Source: Methylorubrum zatmanii (GTDB taxonomy: Bacteria > Pseudomonadota > Alphaproteobacteria > Rhizobiales > Beijerinckiaceae). From it: a stretch of DNA of 49,005 bases. The stretch covers positions 1 through 49,005 of the forward strand of contig NZ_NKUI01000010.1 in assembly GCF_014845115.1 (NCBI RefSeq), in the 5' to 3' direction. This document shows positions 8,824-17,497 of the stretch, piece by piece. The position numbers and the translations under genes were made by a program. The notes under the pieces are model-generated. The model searched no databases and had not been told where the DNA came from. It saw nothing but the letters and a program-made list of their open reading frames with translations. Every line of letters begins with the position of its first letter. Position 1 is the stretch's first letter.

Positions 8824-11800
8824 TCAGGGATGCGCCCCGCCGCGCGGCGGAGCCTTGATCCGGTACCAGCCGACGTAGAGCGCCGGCAGGAACAGCAGGG
8901 TCAGCAGGGTCGCCGCCAGGATGCCGCCGATCATCGCGTAGGCCATCGGCCCCCAGAACACCTCGCGGGCGATCGGGATCAGGCCGAGGCTCGCCGCCGC
9001 CGCCGTCAGCAGGATCGGGCGCATGCGGTGGCGGGTGGCCTCCACCACGGCGTCCCACGGACCCATCCCCTCCGCCTCGCATTCCTCGATCTGGCTCACC
9101 AGGATCACGGCGTTGCGGACGATGATCCCGATCAGCGCCAGGATGCCGAGGATCGCGACGAAGCCCATCGGCTTGTCGAAGAGAAGAAGGGCCGGGACCA
9201 CCCCGATCAATCCGAGCGGCGCGACCGAGAACACCAGGAACAGCTTCTGGAAGCTCTGGAGCTGGATCATCAGGAACAGGGCCATGGCGAGCAGCATCAC
9301 CGGCACCACGGCGGCGATCGGCCCCTGTCCCTTGCCCGCCTCCTCGACCGCGCCGCCGGTGGCGAGCGTATAGCCCTCCGGCAGCGCCTTCACGTAGGCG
9401 TCGATGGCCGGCTGCAGGGCGGCGACGACGGTGGGCGGCTGGGTCGCGTCGGTGATGGTGGCGCGCACCGTCAGCGTCGGCACCCGGTCGCGGCGCCAGA
9501 CGATCGGCTGCTCCAGGTCGTAGTCGATCTTGGCGAAGGCCAGGAGCGGCACGACCGCGCCGTTGGAGAGGGCGACCTGCAGGCTCTGGAGCGTGTCGAG
9601 GGAGGTGCGCTCCACCGTGCGGGCCCGGCCCACCACGTTCACGAGATAGATCGAATCGCGCACCTGCGTGATCGCCTGACCGCCGACGATGCCGTTGAGG
9701 ATGCCGGCGATGTCCTGGCTGGTGACGCCGAGCTGGCGCGCCTTGTCCTGAAGGATCTCGACGCGCAGCACCTTGCCGGGCTCGTTCCAGTCGAAGGTCG
9801 GCACCGCGAGGCGCGGGTCGGTCGCCACCACGTCGGCGAGCTTGAGGGCGAGGCGGCGCACCTCCTGCACGTCGGGCCCTGAGAGGCGGTACTGGATCGG
9901 GCGGCCCACCGGAGGGCCGAGATTGAGCGGCTGCACCAGCACGTCGGTGCCGACGAAATCGCGCCGCCCGATTCCCTGCAGGCGGGCCATCACCCGGTCC
10001 CGCACCTCCAGCGACTTCGTGACGATCACGATCTGCCCGAAGAAGGCGTTGGCGAGCTGCTGGTCCAGGGGCAGGTAGAAGCGCACCGCGCCCTGGCCGA
10101 CATAGGAGGACCAGCGGTCGATATCGGGATCGTCCTTCAGATAGGTCTCGAAGCGGTCCATCTGCGCCCTGGTCTCGGCGATGGTGGCGTTCTGCGGCAG
10201 GGTCAGGTCGACGAGGACCTCGCTGCGGTCGGAGGACGGGAAGAATTGCTGCTGCACATGGCCCATCCCGACCACGGCGAGCCCCATCAGGGCGACGCAG
10301 AGGATCACGGTGACCCAGCGCAGCCGCATCGCCACCCGCAGCACCGCCATGAAGGCGCGGGTGAACAGGCCCTGCTTCTCGGCATGGTGCTTCATGGTCC
10401 TGGGCAGGATGGTCACGCCGAGCAGCGGCGCGAACAGGACCGCGACCACCCAGGAGACGAGCAGCGAGGCGGCGATCACCACGAACAGCGAGTAGGTGTA
10501 CTCACCCGCCGAGGAGCCGTTGAAGCCGATCGGCAGGAAGCCCGCCACCGTCACCAGGGTGCCGGTGAGCATCGGGAAGGCGGTGGAGGTGTAGGCGAAG
10601 GTCGCCGCCTTCTTCAGGTTGTCGCCGAGTTCGAGGCGGGCCACCATCATCTCGACGGTGATCATCGCGTCGTCGACGAGCAGGCCGAGGGCGATGATGA
10701 GCGCGCCGAGCGAGATGCGCTGCAGCGTCACGCCCATCACCTGCATGATGACGAACACGATGGCGAGCACCAGCGGGATCGAGACCGCGACGACGAGGCC
10801 GGCGCGCAACCCGAGGCTGACGAAGCTCACCACCAGCACGATGACGACCGCCTCGACCAGGGCCTTGGTGAAGCCGCCGACCGCCTCCTCGACGATCTTG
10901 GGCTGGTCGGAGACGAGATGGATGCCGACGCCGATGGGCAGCTTGCCCTCGACGAGGTGCATCCGCTCCTTCAGATCCTCGCCGAACTTGAGCAGGTTGG
11001 CGTTGGGCCGCATGGCGATGGCGAGCCCGATCGCCGGCTGGCCGTCCACGCGGAACAGCGCCGCCGGCGGATCCTCGTAGCCGCGGGAGATCTCGGCCAC
11101 GTCGGCGAGGCGGAAGAAGCGGTCGTTGAAGCGCAGGTTGACGTTGCGCAGGGACTCCTCGGAGGTGAACTGGCCGCTCACCCGCAGGGAGACCCGCTCC
11201 GGCCCGGCCTGGACCACGCCGGAGGCCGCCACGGCGTTCTGCGATTGCAGCGCCTTGATCAGCGCCTGGATGTCGATGCCGTAGCCCGCGAGCTTGCGGG
11301 TCGAGAAATCGAGGTAGATCGTCTCGCCCTGCACGCCCATCAGCAGGGTCTTGCCGATATTGGGCACCTTCAGGATCTCGGTGCGCACGCCCTCGACATA
11401 ATCGCGCAATTGCCGGTGGGTCAGGCCGTCGGCGGTGAAGGCGTAGACATTGCCGTAGACGTCGCCGAACTCGTCGTTGAAGGCCGGCCCCTGCACCCCT
11501 TGCGGAAAGGTGTGCTGGATGTCGCCCAGGCGTTTGCGCACCTGATAGAACGCGGGCTGGATCTCCTCCTTCCGCGTGGTGTCGCGGAACTGCACGAATA
11601 CCGTCGCCTGACCCGGCGTGGTGTAGCTCCTGACGTAATCGAGGGCGTTGATCTGCTGCAACTCCTTCTCGATCCGGTCGGTGACCTGATCGAGGGTGTC
11701 CTTGATGGTGGCGCCGGGCCAAGTCGCCTGGACCACCATGGTCTTGATGGCAAACGGCGGATCCTCCTCCCGGCCGAGCCGGGAATAGGCCATCACGCCG

Positions 11801-11880
11801 GCCACGAGGCAGACCAGCATCAGGAACCAGACCAGCGAGCGGTGGCCGAGCGCCCAATCGGAGAGATTGAAGTCCTTCAC
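8824..11880 (-). CDS. Efflux RND transporter permease subunit
   Basis: 1018 residues, AcrB/HAE1-like inner-membrane pump. Features: first membrane helix (LVWFLMLVCLVAGVMAYSRL), porter loop segments (GVQGPAFNDEFGDVYG), the TM4 proton-relay motif GLLVDDAMITVEMM, and a duplicated second half with TM10-12 region ALIGIIVRNAVILVSQIEE. The start is a GTG at 11880 with GGAGG nine bases upstream. It is preceded by two membrane-fusion protein genes and a divergent TetR gene. RND pumps export drugs, detergents or solvents across both membranes; no outer-membrane channel gene is in the cluster, so a TolC-type protein must come from elsewhere. Confidence 0.93.
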   Translation of the reverse strand: MKDFNLSDWALGHRSLVWFLMLVCLVAGVMAYSRLGREEDPPFAIKTMVVQATWPGATIKDTLDQVTDRIEKELQQINALDYVRSYTTPGQATVFVQFRDTTRKEEIQPAFYQVRKRLGDIQHTFPQGVQGPAFNDEFGDVYGNVYAFTADGLTHRQLRDYVEGVRTEILKVPNIGKTLLMGVQGETIYLDFSTRKLAGYGIDIQALIKALQSQNAVAASGVVQAGPERVSLRVSGQFTSEESLRNVNLRFNDRFFRLADVAEISRGYEDPPAALFRVDGQPAIGLAIAMRPNANLLKFGEDLKERMHLVEGKLPIGVGIHLVSDQPKIVEEAVGGFTKALVEAVVIVLVVSFVSLGLRAGLVVAVSIPLVLAIVFVIMQVMGVTLQRISLGALIIALGLLVDDAMITVEMMVARLELGDNLKKAATFAYTSTAFPMLTGTLVTVAGFLPIGFNGSSAGEYTYSLFVVIAASLLVSWVVAVLFAPLLGVTILPRTMKHHAEKQGLFTRAFMAVLRVAMRLRWVTVILCVALMGLAVVGMGHVQQQFFPSSDRSEVLVDLTLPQNATIAETRAQMDRFETYLKDDPDIDRWSSYVGQGAVRFYLPLDQQLANAFFGQIVIVTKSLEVRDRVMARLQGIGRRDFVGTDVLVQPLNLGPPVGRPIQYRLSGPDVQEVRRLALKLADVVATDPRLAVPTFDWNEPGKVLRVEILQDKARQLGVTSQDIAGILNGIVGGQAITQVRDSIYLVNVVGRARTVERTSLDTLQSLQVALSNGAVVPLLAFAKIDYDLEQPIVWRRDRVPTLTVRATITDATQPPTVVAALQPAIDAYVKALPEGYTLATGGAVEEAGKGQGPIAAVVPVMLLAMALFLMIQLQSFQKLFLVFSVAPLGLIGVVPALLLFDKPMGFVAILGILALIGIIVRNAVILVSQIEECEAEGMGPWDAVVEATRHRMRPILLTAAAASLGLIPIAREVFWGPMAYAMIGGILAATLLTLLFLPALYVGWYRIKAPPRGGAHP

Positions 11881-11914
11881 GCGCGAAAACCTCCGCAGGA
11901 ACCCCGAACGCGCG

Positions 11915-13018
11915 TCAGTGGCGCTCGTCGGTCAGGCGCACGGCCTGACCGTCGCGCAGGGAATGGACGCCGGCCACGACGACCCGCTCGCCGGGCGTCA
12001 AGCCCGTCCGCACGGCGATGCGCCCGTGCTCGCCGTGGCCGTCCCCGTCGAGGGTCACGTCCCGGCGCGCGACATGCAGATCGCCCTCGCGCGTTCCCTC
12101 GCCCGGCACGATCCAGACCGAGCGCCGCCCCTCGGCCTCGAGCAGGGCGGTGGCGGGCAGGAGGAAGCGGCGCTCGGTGCGGCGCTCCAGCGAGACGGTG
12201 ATGGTGGCCCCGAGCCGGAAGGCCGGGCCGGGCTCCTCCAGCGTCAGCCGGACGCGCCGGGTGCGCGTGCCGGCCTCGGCGAAGGGCGCGACCTCGCGGA
12301 CGCGCCCCCGCGCGGTGATCTCCGGCGCGCTCTGGAGCACCACCGTGAACAGGCCGTCCTTGGGCATCGCCCCGGCCAGGGTGTCGGGGATGTCGACCAC
12401 CGCCTCGCGGGTTTCCGGCCGGGCCAGCGTCACGATTCCCTGCCCCGGACTCACCACCTGACCGATCTCGGCGAGGCGCTGGGTGACGACGCCGTCGAAA
12501 TCGGCGTGGAGTTCGGTGTAGCCGATCTGGTCGCGGGCCTTCTGCAGGCTGGCCCCGGCCTGGGCGAGGCGGGCCTGGGCGGTGTCGCGCCGGGCCACCG
12601 CCGCGTCGAGCTGGGCCTGGGTGACGTTGCCGCCCTCGGTCAGGCGCCGGGTGCGGGCCTCGGTGGCGCTGGCATTCTCGGCCTGGGCCTTGGCATCGGC
12701 GAGTTCGGCCTCGGCCCGGCTGAGATCGAACCGCGACACGATCGGATCGAGGGCGGCCAAACGCTGCCCCTTCTTCACGACATCGCCCACGGTGACGTCG
12801 CGCGCCACCACCCGCCCGCCGATCTGGAAGCCCAGCTGCGATTGGTAGCGCGGCTCGACGGTGCCGGCGAAGGGGCCGAAGATCTCGCTGTCGGTCGGCT
12901 GGGCCAGGGCGGTCAGCACCGGCCGCACCGGCGGCGGGGCCTGACTCTCCTGTGACGGCTGGCAGGCGGCCAACGCGACCGGGCCGACGAGGGCGCCGAA
13001 AACAGCGATACGCCTCAT
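11915..13018 (-). CDS. RND efflux periplasmic adaptor (lipoprotein type)
   Basis: 367 residues from ATG 13018. Signal peptide with lipobox VALAAC predicts a lipid-anchored protein. Membrane-fusion protein layout: barrel-sandwich halves (FQIGGRVVARDVTVGDVVKKG and GVVTQRLAEIGQVVSPGQ), an alpha-helical hairpin rich in Ala/Gln/Arg between them, then a beta-barrel domain (TRTRRVRLTLEEP, RLGATITVSLER) and C-terminal proximal domain. It links the RND pump to an outer-membrane channel. The start overlaps the preceding adaptor's stop by four bases; 34 bases separate it from the pump. Confidence 0.9.
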   Translation of the reverse strand: MRRIAVFGALVGPVALAACQPSQESQAPPPVRPVLTALAQPTDSEIFGPFAGTVEPRYQSQLGFQIGGRVVARDVTVGDVVKKGQRLAALDPIVSRFDLSRAEAELADAKAQAENASATEARTRRLTEGGNVTQAQLDAAVARRDTAQARLAQAGASLQKARDQIGYTELHADFDGVVTQRLAEIGQVVSPGQGIVTLARPETREAVVDIPDTLAGAMPKDGLFTVVLQSAPEITARGRVREVAPFAEAGTRTRRVRLTLEEPGPAFRLGATITVSLERRTERRFLLPATALLEAEGRRSVWIVPGEGTREGDLHVARRDVTLDGDGHGEHGRIAVRTGLTPGERVVVAGVHSLRDGQAVRLTDERH

Positions 13019-14181
13019 TGTCCGCCCTTCCCCGCCGCCGGGATCCCCTGCCCGGTCGCGGCTTCCCGCCCTCCGGCGACGGCGACGCGCTGGCCGGGGC
13101 GCAGGAACTGGATGCCGGCGACCACCACCGTCTCGCCGGGCTCGACGCCCGCTTTGAGCACGATGTCGTCGAAGCCGTAGCGGTCGATCTCGACCCGGCG
13201 GATCGAGACGGTGCCGGTGGCCGGATCGTGGATCCACACCGCCGGCCGGTCGTCGGAGCGGTAGAGCGCCGACCAGGGCAGCACCACCGCCTCGCGGGTG
13301 GCGAAGCGGCCCCGGCCGATCACCACCGCGCCCAGCGACATGGAGGGCGGCGTCGCCTCGAGCCCGACCTTGACCCGCACGGTGCCGCTCGTCGCGTCCA
13401 CCGTCGGCGAAATCTCGCGCACGCGCCCCGTCGCCGCCACGGCGGGATCGGATTGGAGCGTGACGCGGATCGTCTTGTCGCCGGGCGGCTTGGCGGTCAG
13501 CGCTTCGTAGACGTTGAACACCGCGTCGCGCGGACCGTCCTGGGCCAGCACCATCACCGCCTGACCCGCCTGCACCACCTGCCCGACCTCGAAGGTCCGG
13601 CTCATGACGATGCCGGGCACGCCCGCGCGCAATTCGGTATAGGAGAGCTGCTCCTCGGCGGTGCCGAGGGCCGCCTTGGCCGAATCGACCGCCGCCTGGG
13701 AGGTCCGCAACTGCTGCTCGGCATTGTCGTAGGATGGCCGCGTGGTGTAGCCGCTGCCGATGAGCTGCTTCTGGCGCTCGAAGGTGACCTTGGCCTGGGT
13801 CAATTGCGCTTCCGCCGAGACCAGGGCGGCGCGGGCATTGTCGAGATTGGCTCGCTGCGTCAGCGGTTCCAGCACGGCGAGCACCTGATCGGCGCCGACA
13901 TGATCGCCCACCTCGACCCGGCGCTCGGCGACCTTGCCGTTGGTGCGGAAGGCGACGTTGGTCTGGGCCTGGGCCTGGATGTCGCCGGTCAGCACCACAT
14001 CCGAGGCGACGGGGGTTTTCTGCGCCTGCCGGACCCGGACCAGCACCACCGCGAGATCCTCCGCCGGCGCATCGGCCGGCGTATCGACCGGCGCGGCCTG
14101 AACCGGACGCTCCCCTGCGAGGAGGGCGGCCGCCATGACGAGAGTCAGGAAAGCGACAGGGGGACGGAGCCGTGAGGTCAT
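13015..14181 (-). CDS. RND efflux periplasmic adaptor (secreted type)
   Basis: 388 residues from MTSRLRPPVAF. A cleavable signal peptide ends near VQAAP; no lipobox. Same adaptor layout as the next gene: lipoyl-like halves FRTNGKVAERRVEVGDHVG and VVQAGQAVMVL, a helical hairpin (LDNARAALVSAEAQLTQAK), beta-barrel (TSGTVRVKVGLEATP) and proximal domain ending VEPGETVVVAGIQFLRPGQ. It is the first gene of the adaptor-adaptor-pump operon. Two different adaptors for a single pump recall the TriABC arrangement of Pseudomonas aeruginosa. Confidence 0.9.
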   Translation of the reverse strand: MTSRLRPPVAFLTLVMAAALLAGERPVQAAPVDTPADAPAEDLAVVLVRVRQAQKTPVASDVVLTGDIQAQAQTNVAFRTNGKVAERRVEVGDHVGADQVLAVLEPLTQRANLDNARAALVSAEAQLTQAKVTFERQKQLIGSGYTTRPSYDNAEQQLRTSQAAVDSAKAALGTAEEQLSYTELRAGVPGIVMSRTFEVGQVVQAGQAVMVLAQDGPRDAVFNVYEALTAKPPGDKTIRVTLQSDPAVAATGRVREISPTVDATSGTVRVKVGLEATPPSMSLGAVVIGRGRFATREAVVLPWSALYRSDDRPAVWIHDPATGTVSIRRVEIDRYGFDDIVLKAGVEPGETVVVAGIQFLRPGQRVAVAGGREAATGQGIPAAGKGGQ

Positions 14182-14272
14182 CGGCCGAGTTTTCCGAACG
14201 GCGACGGCATAGCGAAGGGCGCTGCTGCCGCGGGGCGACTTTCGCGGCGCAGGCTTATCGCGTATCTTACCG

Positions 14273-14286
14273 ACCGTCCAGACGGT
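14273..14286. promoter_or_regulatory. Inverted repeat, candidate TetR operator
   Basis: ACCGTC-CA-GACGGT, a perfect 6-2-6 palindrome in the 130-base divergent gap between the efflux operon (start 14181) and the TetR gene (start 14312). It lies 26 bases before the TetR start codon, a position suited to autoregulation and pump repression. Function is inferred from position and symmetry only. Confidence 0.5.
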
Positions 14287-14311
14287 TTTTAATCGGAGTT
14301 CGGGAGCGACC

Positions 14312-14872
14312 ATGTCGCAGAGGACGCGCGGCCGGCGCGACGAGCGGGCGGGAGTGATCCTCGACGCGGCGAGTGCGGTGCTGCGCCACGGCGGCTCGCG
14401 GGCCCTGACGATCGACGCGGTGGCGGCGCAGGCGGGCCTGAGCAAGGGAGGCGTGCTGCATCATTACGCCTCGAAGGATGCGCTGATCCTCGCGCTGGTC
14501 GCCCGCGAACTCAAGGAGCTGCGGGAGGGCATCGCTGCCTGCGAGACCGAGCATCCGCCCGGACCCTCCGGGCTGGCGCTGGCCATGGTCACCCATCTGC
14601 GCCGCAGCTATTGCGGCGAGGACGAGTCGTCCCGCGCCCTGCTCCTCGCCGCCGTCGAGAATCCGGAGGCGCTCGCCGGCTACCGCGCCTTCGTGGCCGA
14701 GCGGCTGGCCCGGCTCGACGCCGCGCCTGGCGCGCCCGGCACCGGGATGGCCCTGTTCTTCTCCCTGCTCGGGGTGGTGATGGGGCGCACCCTCGGCTTC
14801 CACGACCTCAGCGCGGCGCAGATCGAACCGATTCTGAACGCCCTGGAGCGCACGGCACGGGATCTCGGCTGA
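14312..14872 (+). CDS. TetR/AcrR family transcriptional regulator
   Basis: 186 residues. N-terminal TetR DNA-binding domain: VILDAASAVLRHGGSRALTI, then the helix-turn-helix VDAVAAQAGLSKGGVLHHY ending LHHYASKDALILAL. The C-terminal ligand-binding half (LALAMVTHLRRSYCG, ALLLAAVENPEALAGYRAFV) resembles TetR_C domains in alphaproteobacterial efflux repressors. Divergent from the RND operon and next to a palindrome, so it probably represses the pump and itself until an inducer binds; the inducer is unknown. Confidence 0.9.
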   Translation: MSQRTRGRRDERAGVILDAASAVLRHGGSRALTIDAVAAQAGLSKGGVLHHYASKDALILALVARELKELREGIAACETEHPPGPSGLALAMVTHLRRSYCGEDESSRALLLAAVENPEALAGYRAFVAERLARLDAAPGAPGTGMALFFSLLGVVMGRTLGFHDLSAAQIEPILNALERTARDLG

Positions 14873-15287
14873 CGGATCGCCGCACCCTCGGACAACGCCA
14901 TGGAGGGCTTTCCGGGGATGAGCGCCAGGATGGTGCGGAAGCAGGGCCTTTTCAGGCAGACCGGCCGCCACCATGCGAGGCCCGGCCCGACTCCGGCCTC
15001 GTTCCGGATGCCCGAGCCCCGCAGCCGGCGTCCGGCAAGTCGGGATGACGGATGTCGTCGGCGCTCGAGCGCCGCGCGGGCCGTCCGATACGGTTTCCGC
15101 TTGATCAAGCGGAAACCGTATCGGACGATGTTCTTACACCGAATCCTTGCATGGCACGTAACGATGGATGGCGGGAGCCAATCCATCATATGTTCTTTCA
15201 AAGAAAAGCGTCTCGCTATCGAAGGACGTTGAACGGCCTGTACCGCCACTCTAGCTTCGATGCCGCCCTCCGGATGCGGGAAGGACA
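14873..15287. other. Intergenic region with palindrome, lower-GC right part
   Basis: 415 bases between the TetR gene and a small ORF. It holds the 46-base palindrome at 15082-15127. From 15128 to about 15235 the sequence is clearly richer in A/T than its surroundings. Another imperfect repeat (GATGGATGGC...GCCAATCCATC) lies at 15162-15187. Open frames that run through the palindrome look like chance. Confidence 0.5.
15082..15127. repeat. Perfect 46-base palindrome (REP-like)
   Basis: Each half reads CGTCCGATACGGTTTCCGCTT plus GA, with no loop between the halves; the centre is TTGATCAA. No U-tract follows. It shares the frame GATACGGT..CCGCTTG / CAAGCGG..ACCGTATC with the element at 15461-15507, so both belong to one repeat family. 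Such palindromes are typical of dispersed intergenic repeats. Confidence 0.88.
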
Positions 15288-15467
15288 ATGCCGACGAACG
15301 ACACCGATGCCCTCGCCGAAGTCGCCGCTTTGTGCGCGGCCGCTCGAGCGAGGCTTCCGGTTTCGGGCTTCCACCGGCTCCGCGTCCTGCTCGACATGAT
15401 CCTGATCGATCTCGACCGCGAGGGTCCGCCGAAGGATCATGCGGCGGAGGAGCCGGACAAGCTCTGA
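15288..15467 (+). CDS. Small hypothetical ORF, 59 aa
   Basis: MPTNDTDALAEVAALCAAAR at the start, then LPVSGFHRLRVLLDMILIDL, and an acidic end (AAEEPDKL). A Shine-Dalgarno-like GGAAGGA lies a few bases before the ATG. The central part could form an amphipathic helix. No family recognised. It sits between two related palindromes, and its TGA (15465-15467) lies inside the left arm of the second one, so that hairpin would fold at the end of its message. Confidence 0.5.
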   Translation: MPTNDTDALAEVAALCAAARARLPVSGFHRLRVLLDMILIDLDREGPPKDHAAEEPDKL

Positions 15468-15507
15468 TACGGTCACCGCTTGGCGCAAGCGGTGACCGTA
15501 TCAGAGC
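15461..15507. repeat. 22-bp inverted repeat with 3-base loop (REP-like)
   Basis: Perfect arms of 22 bases (GCTCTGATACGGTCACCGCT then TG) separated by GCG. Compared with 15082-15127, TTTCC..GGAAA is replaced by TCACC..GGTGA on both arms, so pairing is preserved. It could act as a factor-independent structural terminator for the small ORF, but there is no T-run. Confidence 0.88.
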
Positions 15508-15571
15508 CCGCGCGGTGCCGCGCCGCGGCGGCTCGCGGGCCCGGATTCGACGACCGGAACGAGGCGCCGGA

Positions 15572-15802
15572 TCAGGTGTCGTCGATCTGGCAGACGAGGC
15601 GGATCGTCATCACGCCGTCCCCGCTCTCATCGCGCACGGTCAGGACCAGGGTGCAGTCCTGGCTGTCCTCGGCCTCCGCCGCCATCAGCGCCGTCATCAC
15701 CCGCAGGGCCTCGCGCCGCAGGGCGAGCGGCTCCCGGATCTCGCGACCCACCTCGTCCTTCAGATCCGCGCCGTCATTGATGTCGAAGAAATAACGCGGC
15801 AT
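15572..15802 (-). CDS. DUF6894 family protein
   Basis: 76 residues starting MPRYFFDINDGADLKDEVGR, the typical opening of DUF6894 proteins, which are numerous in Methylobacterium and Bradyrhizobium. The body LALRREALRVMTALMAAEAE and the strand-rich end CTLVLTVRDESGDGVMTIRL fit the family pattern. Function is unknown. Single gene, oriented against the palindrome-flanked ORF. Confidence 0.85.
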   Translation of the reverse strand: MPRYFFDINDGADLKDEVGREIREPLALRREALRVMTALMAAEAEDSQDCTLVLTVRDESGDGVMTIRLVCQIDDT

Positions 15803-16003
15803 CGGGCAAGCGCTGTTCGAAAAGGGGCTCATCCGCCCGGCCGAGCGCCGAACGGCCGCATGGCGCAACCCGTCCGCCCGGCGCGGGCGCCCTCCCCGCG
15901 CCTCGGATTAACGGGCTGGAAAAGGGCCGGTTTCGGCCATGTGCGCCACGACTATACAGCCGCGATATCCATTTCGGGAGTGCCTGTCCGTCCTGGCCCA
16001 TCA

Positions 16004-16771
16004 TCAATGCGCGAGGATCTTCGACAAAAACTGCTGAGCCCGCTCGCTGCGGGGCCGGGAGAAGAAGGCGTCCTTCGCGGCATCCTCGACGATCTCGCCG
16101 CCATCCATGAACACCACCCGGTCGGCCACCTTGCGGGCGAAGCCCATCTCGTGGGTGACGACCATCATGGTCATGCCGTCGCGGGCGAGTTCCACCATCA
16201 CGTCGAGCACCTCGCCGACCATCTCGGGATCGAGCGCCGAGGTCGGCTCGTCGAACAGCATCACCACCGGATCCATGGCGAGCGCCCGGGCGATGGCCAC
16301 CCGCTGCTGCTGCCCGCCCGAGAGCTGGCCCGGAAACTTTTCCGCATGGGCCGAGAGGCCGACCCGGGCGAGGAGATCGAGGCCGCGCCTCCGCGCCTCC
16401 TCCCCGGAGCGCCCGAGCACCTTGCGCTGGGCGAGCGTCAGGTTGTCGGTGACGCTCAGGTGCGGGAACAGCTCGAAATGCTGGAACACCATGCCGACCC
16501 GTGCCCGCAGCCGCGGCAGGTTCGTCGCCCTGTCCTTCACCCGCGTGCCGTCGACGGTGATCTGCCCCTGCTGGAACGGCTCCAGGGCGTTGACGCATTT
16601 GAGCAGCGTCGACTTGCCCGAGCCCGAGGGGCCGCAGACCACCACCACCTCGCCCCGGGCGACCGCCGTGGTGCAGCCGGAGAGGACGGCGAGGTCGCCG
16701 TACCATTTCGAGACCGCCTCGACGACGATCATCGGCCCACCGGCAGCGGCCGGTCCCGGCGGCGCGGTCAT
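16004..16771 (-). CDS. gltL: Glutamate/aspartate-type ABC transporter ATPase
   Basis: 255 residues. Walker [10 protein letters not shown] (residues 47-55), Q-loop [13 protein letters not shown], signature [16 protein letters not shown], Walker [15 protein letters not shown] and switch His in [16 protein letters not shown]. This pattern is that of the polar amino acid (PAAT) ATPases GltL/GlnQ. A second in-frame start at Met14 (16732) is possible. Last gene of the importer operon, 33 bases after gltK. Confidence 0.93.
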   Translation of the reverse strand: MTAPPGPAAAGGPMIVVEAVSKWYGDLAVLSGCTTAVARGEVVVVCGPSGSGKSTLLKCVNALEPFQQGQITVDGTRVKDRATNLPRLRARVGMVFQHFELFPHLSVTDNLTLAQRKVLGRSGEEARRRGLDLLARVGLSAHAEKFPGQLSGGQQQRVAIARALAMDPVVMLFDEPTSALDPEMVGEVLDVMVELARDGMTMMVVTHEMGFARKVADRVVFMDGGEIVEDAAKDAFFSRPRSERAQQFLSKILAH

Positions 16772-16804
16772 GGCGCAGTCATGGGGACAAGCCCTCCCGA
16801 GATG

Positions 16805-17497
16805 TCACCGCACGACCGCGATGCGGGCCTGGAGGCGGCGCACCAGGAGCGAGGCGGCGAAGCAGACCGCGAAATAGACCAAAGCCGCGAACAGGTACAT
16901 CTCCACCAGCCGGCCGTCGCGCTGGGCGACCTTGGAGGCCGCGCCGAGGAAATCGGTCAGCGAGAGCACATAGACCAGGGAGGTGTCCTGGAAGAGCACG
17001 ATCGTCTGGGTCAGCAGCAGCGGCAGCATGTTGCGGAAGGCCTGGGGCAGCACCACGAGCCGCATCGTCTGGGCGTAGCTCATGCCCAGCGCCCGGGCGG
17101 CCGCGCTCTGGCCCTTCGGGACCGACTGGATGCCGGCGCGCATGATCTCGGCGAAATAGGCCGCCTCGAACAGCGTGAAGGTGATCAGCGCGCTGGCGAA
17201 GGGGCCGACTTGGATCGGGCTGGCCGCGCCCGTCGCCCAGGCGCCGAGATAGGGCATGAGGAAGTAGAACCAGAAGATCACCAGCACGAGCGGCAGGGCG
17301 CGCATCAGCTCGACATAGAGCTTGGCCGCATGGGTCAGGCCCGGCACGCCGGAGAGCCGCACCAGGGCGAGGCCGGTGCCGAGCACGAGGCCGCCCGACG
17401 CCGCCAGCGCCGTGAGGGTGAGCGTGAACACCATGCCCTCGCCGAACAGGTAGGGCAGCGAGGCGGCGACGACGGAGAGGTCGAGGCTCGCGAGCAT
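16805..17497 (-). CDS. gltK: Glutamate/aspartate-type ABC transporter permease
   Basis: 230 residues, PAAT permease of the HisM/GltK type with about five membrane segments. The EAA loop motif EIMRAGIQSVPKGQSAAARA and LGMSYAQTMRLVVLPQAFR couples to the ATPase. The ATG shares one base with the gltJ stop (TGATG), showing translational coupling. It forms the membrane channel together with gltJ. Confidence 0.92.
   Translation of the reverse strand: MLASLDLSVVAASLPYLFGEGMVFTLTLTALAASGGLVLGTGLALVRLSGVPGLTHAAKLYVELMRALPLVLVIFWFYFLMPYLGAWATGAASPIQVGPFASALITFTLFEAAYFAEIMRAGIQSVPKGQSAAARALGMSYAQTMRLVVLPQAFRNMLPLLLTQTIVLFQDTSLVYVLSLTDFLGAASKVAQRDGRLVEMYLFAALVYFAVCFAASLLVRRLQARIAVVR

Noticed and set aside
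14900..15232. 110-residue frame running through the 46-base palindrome
   Set aside because: Its residues over the palindrome simply reflect the repeat, and it has no ribosome-binding site or conserved motif.
15082..15507. CRISPR array
   Set aside because: Only two palindromes, not direct repeats with uniform spacers, and no cas genes.
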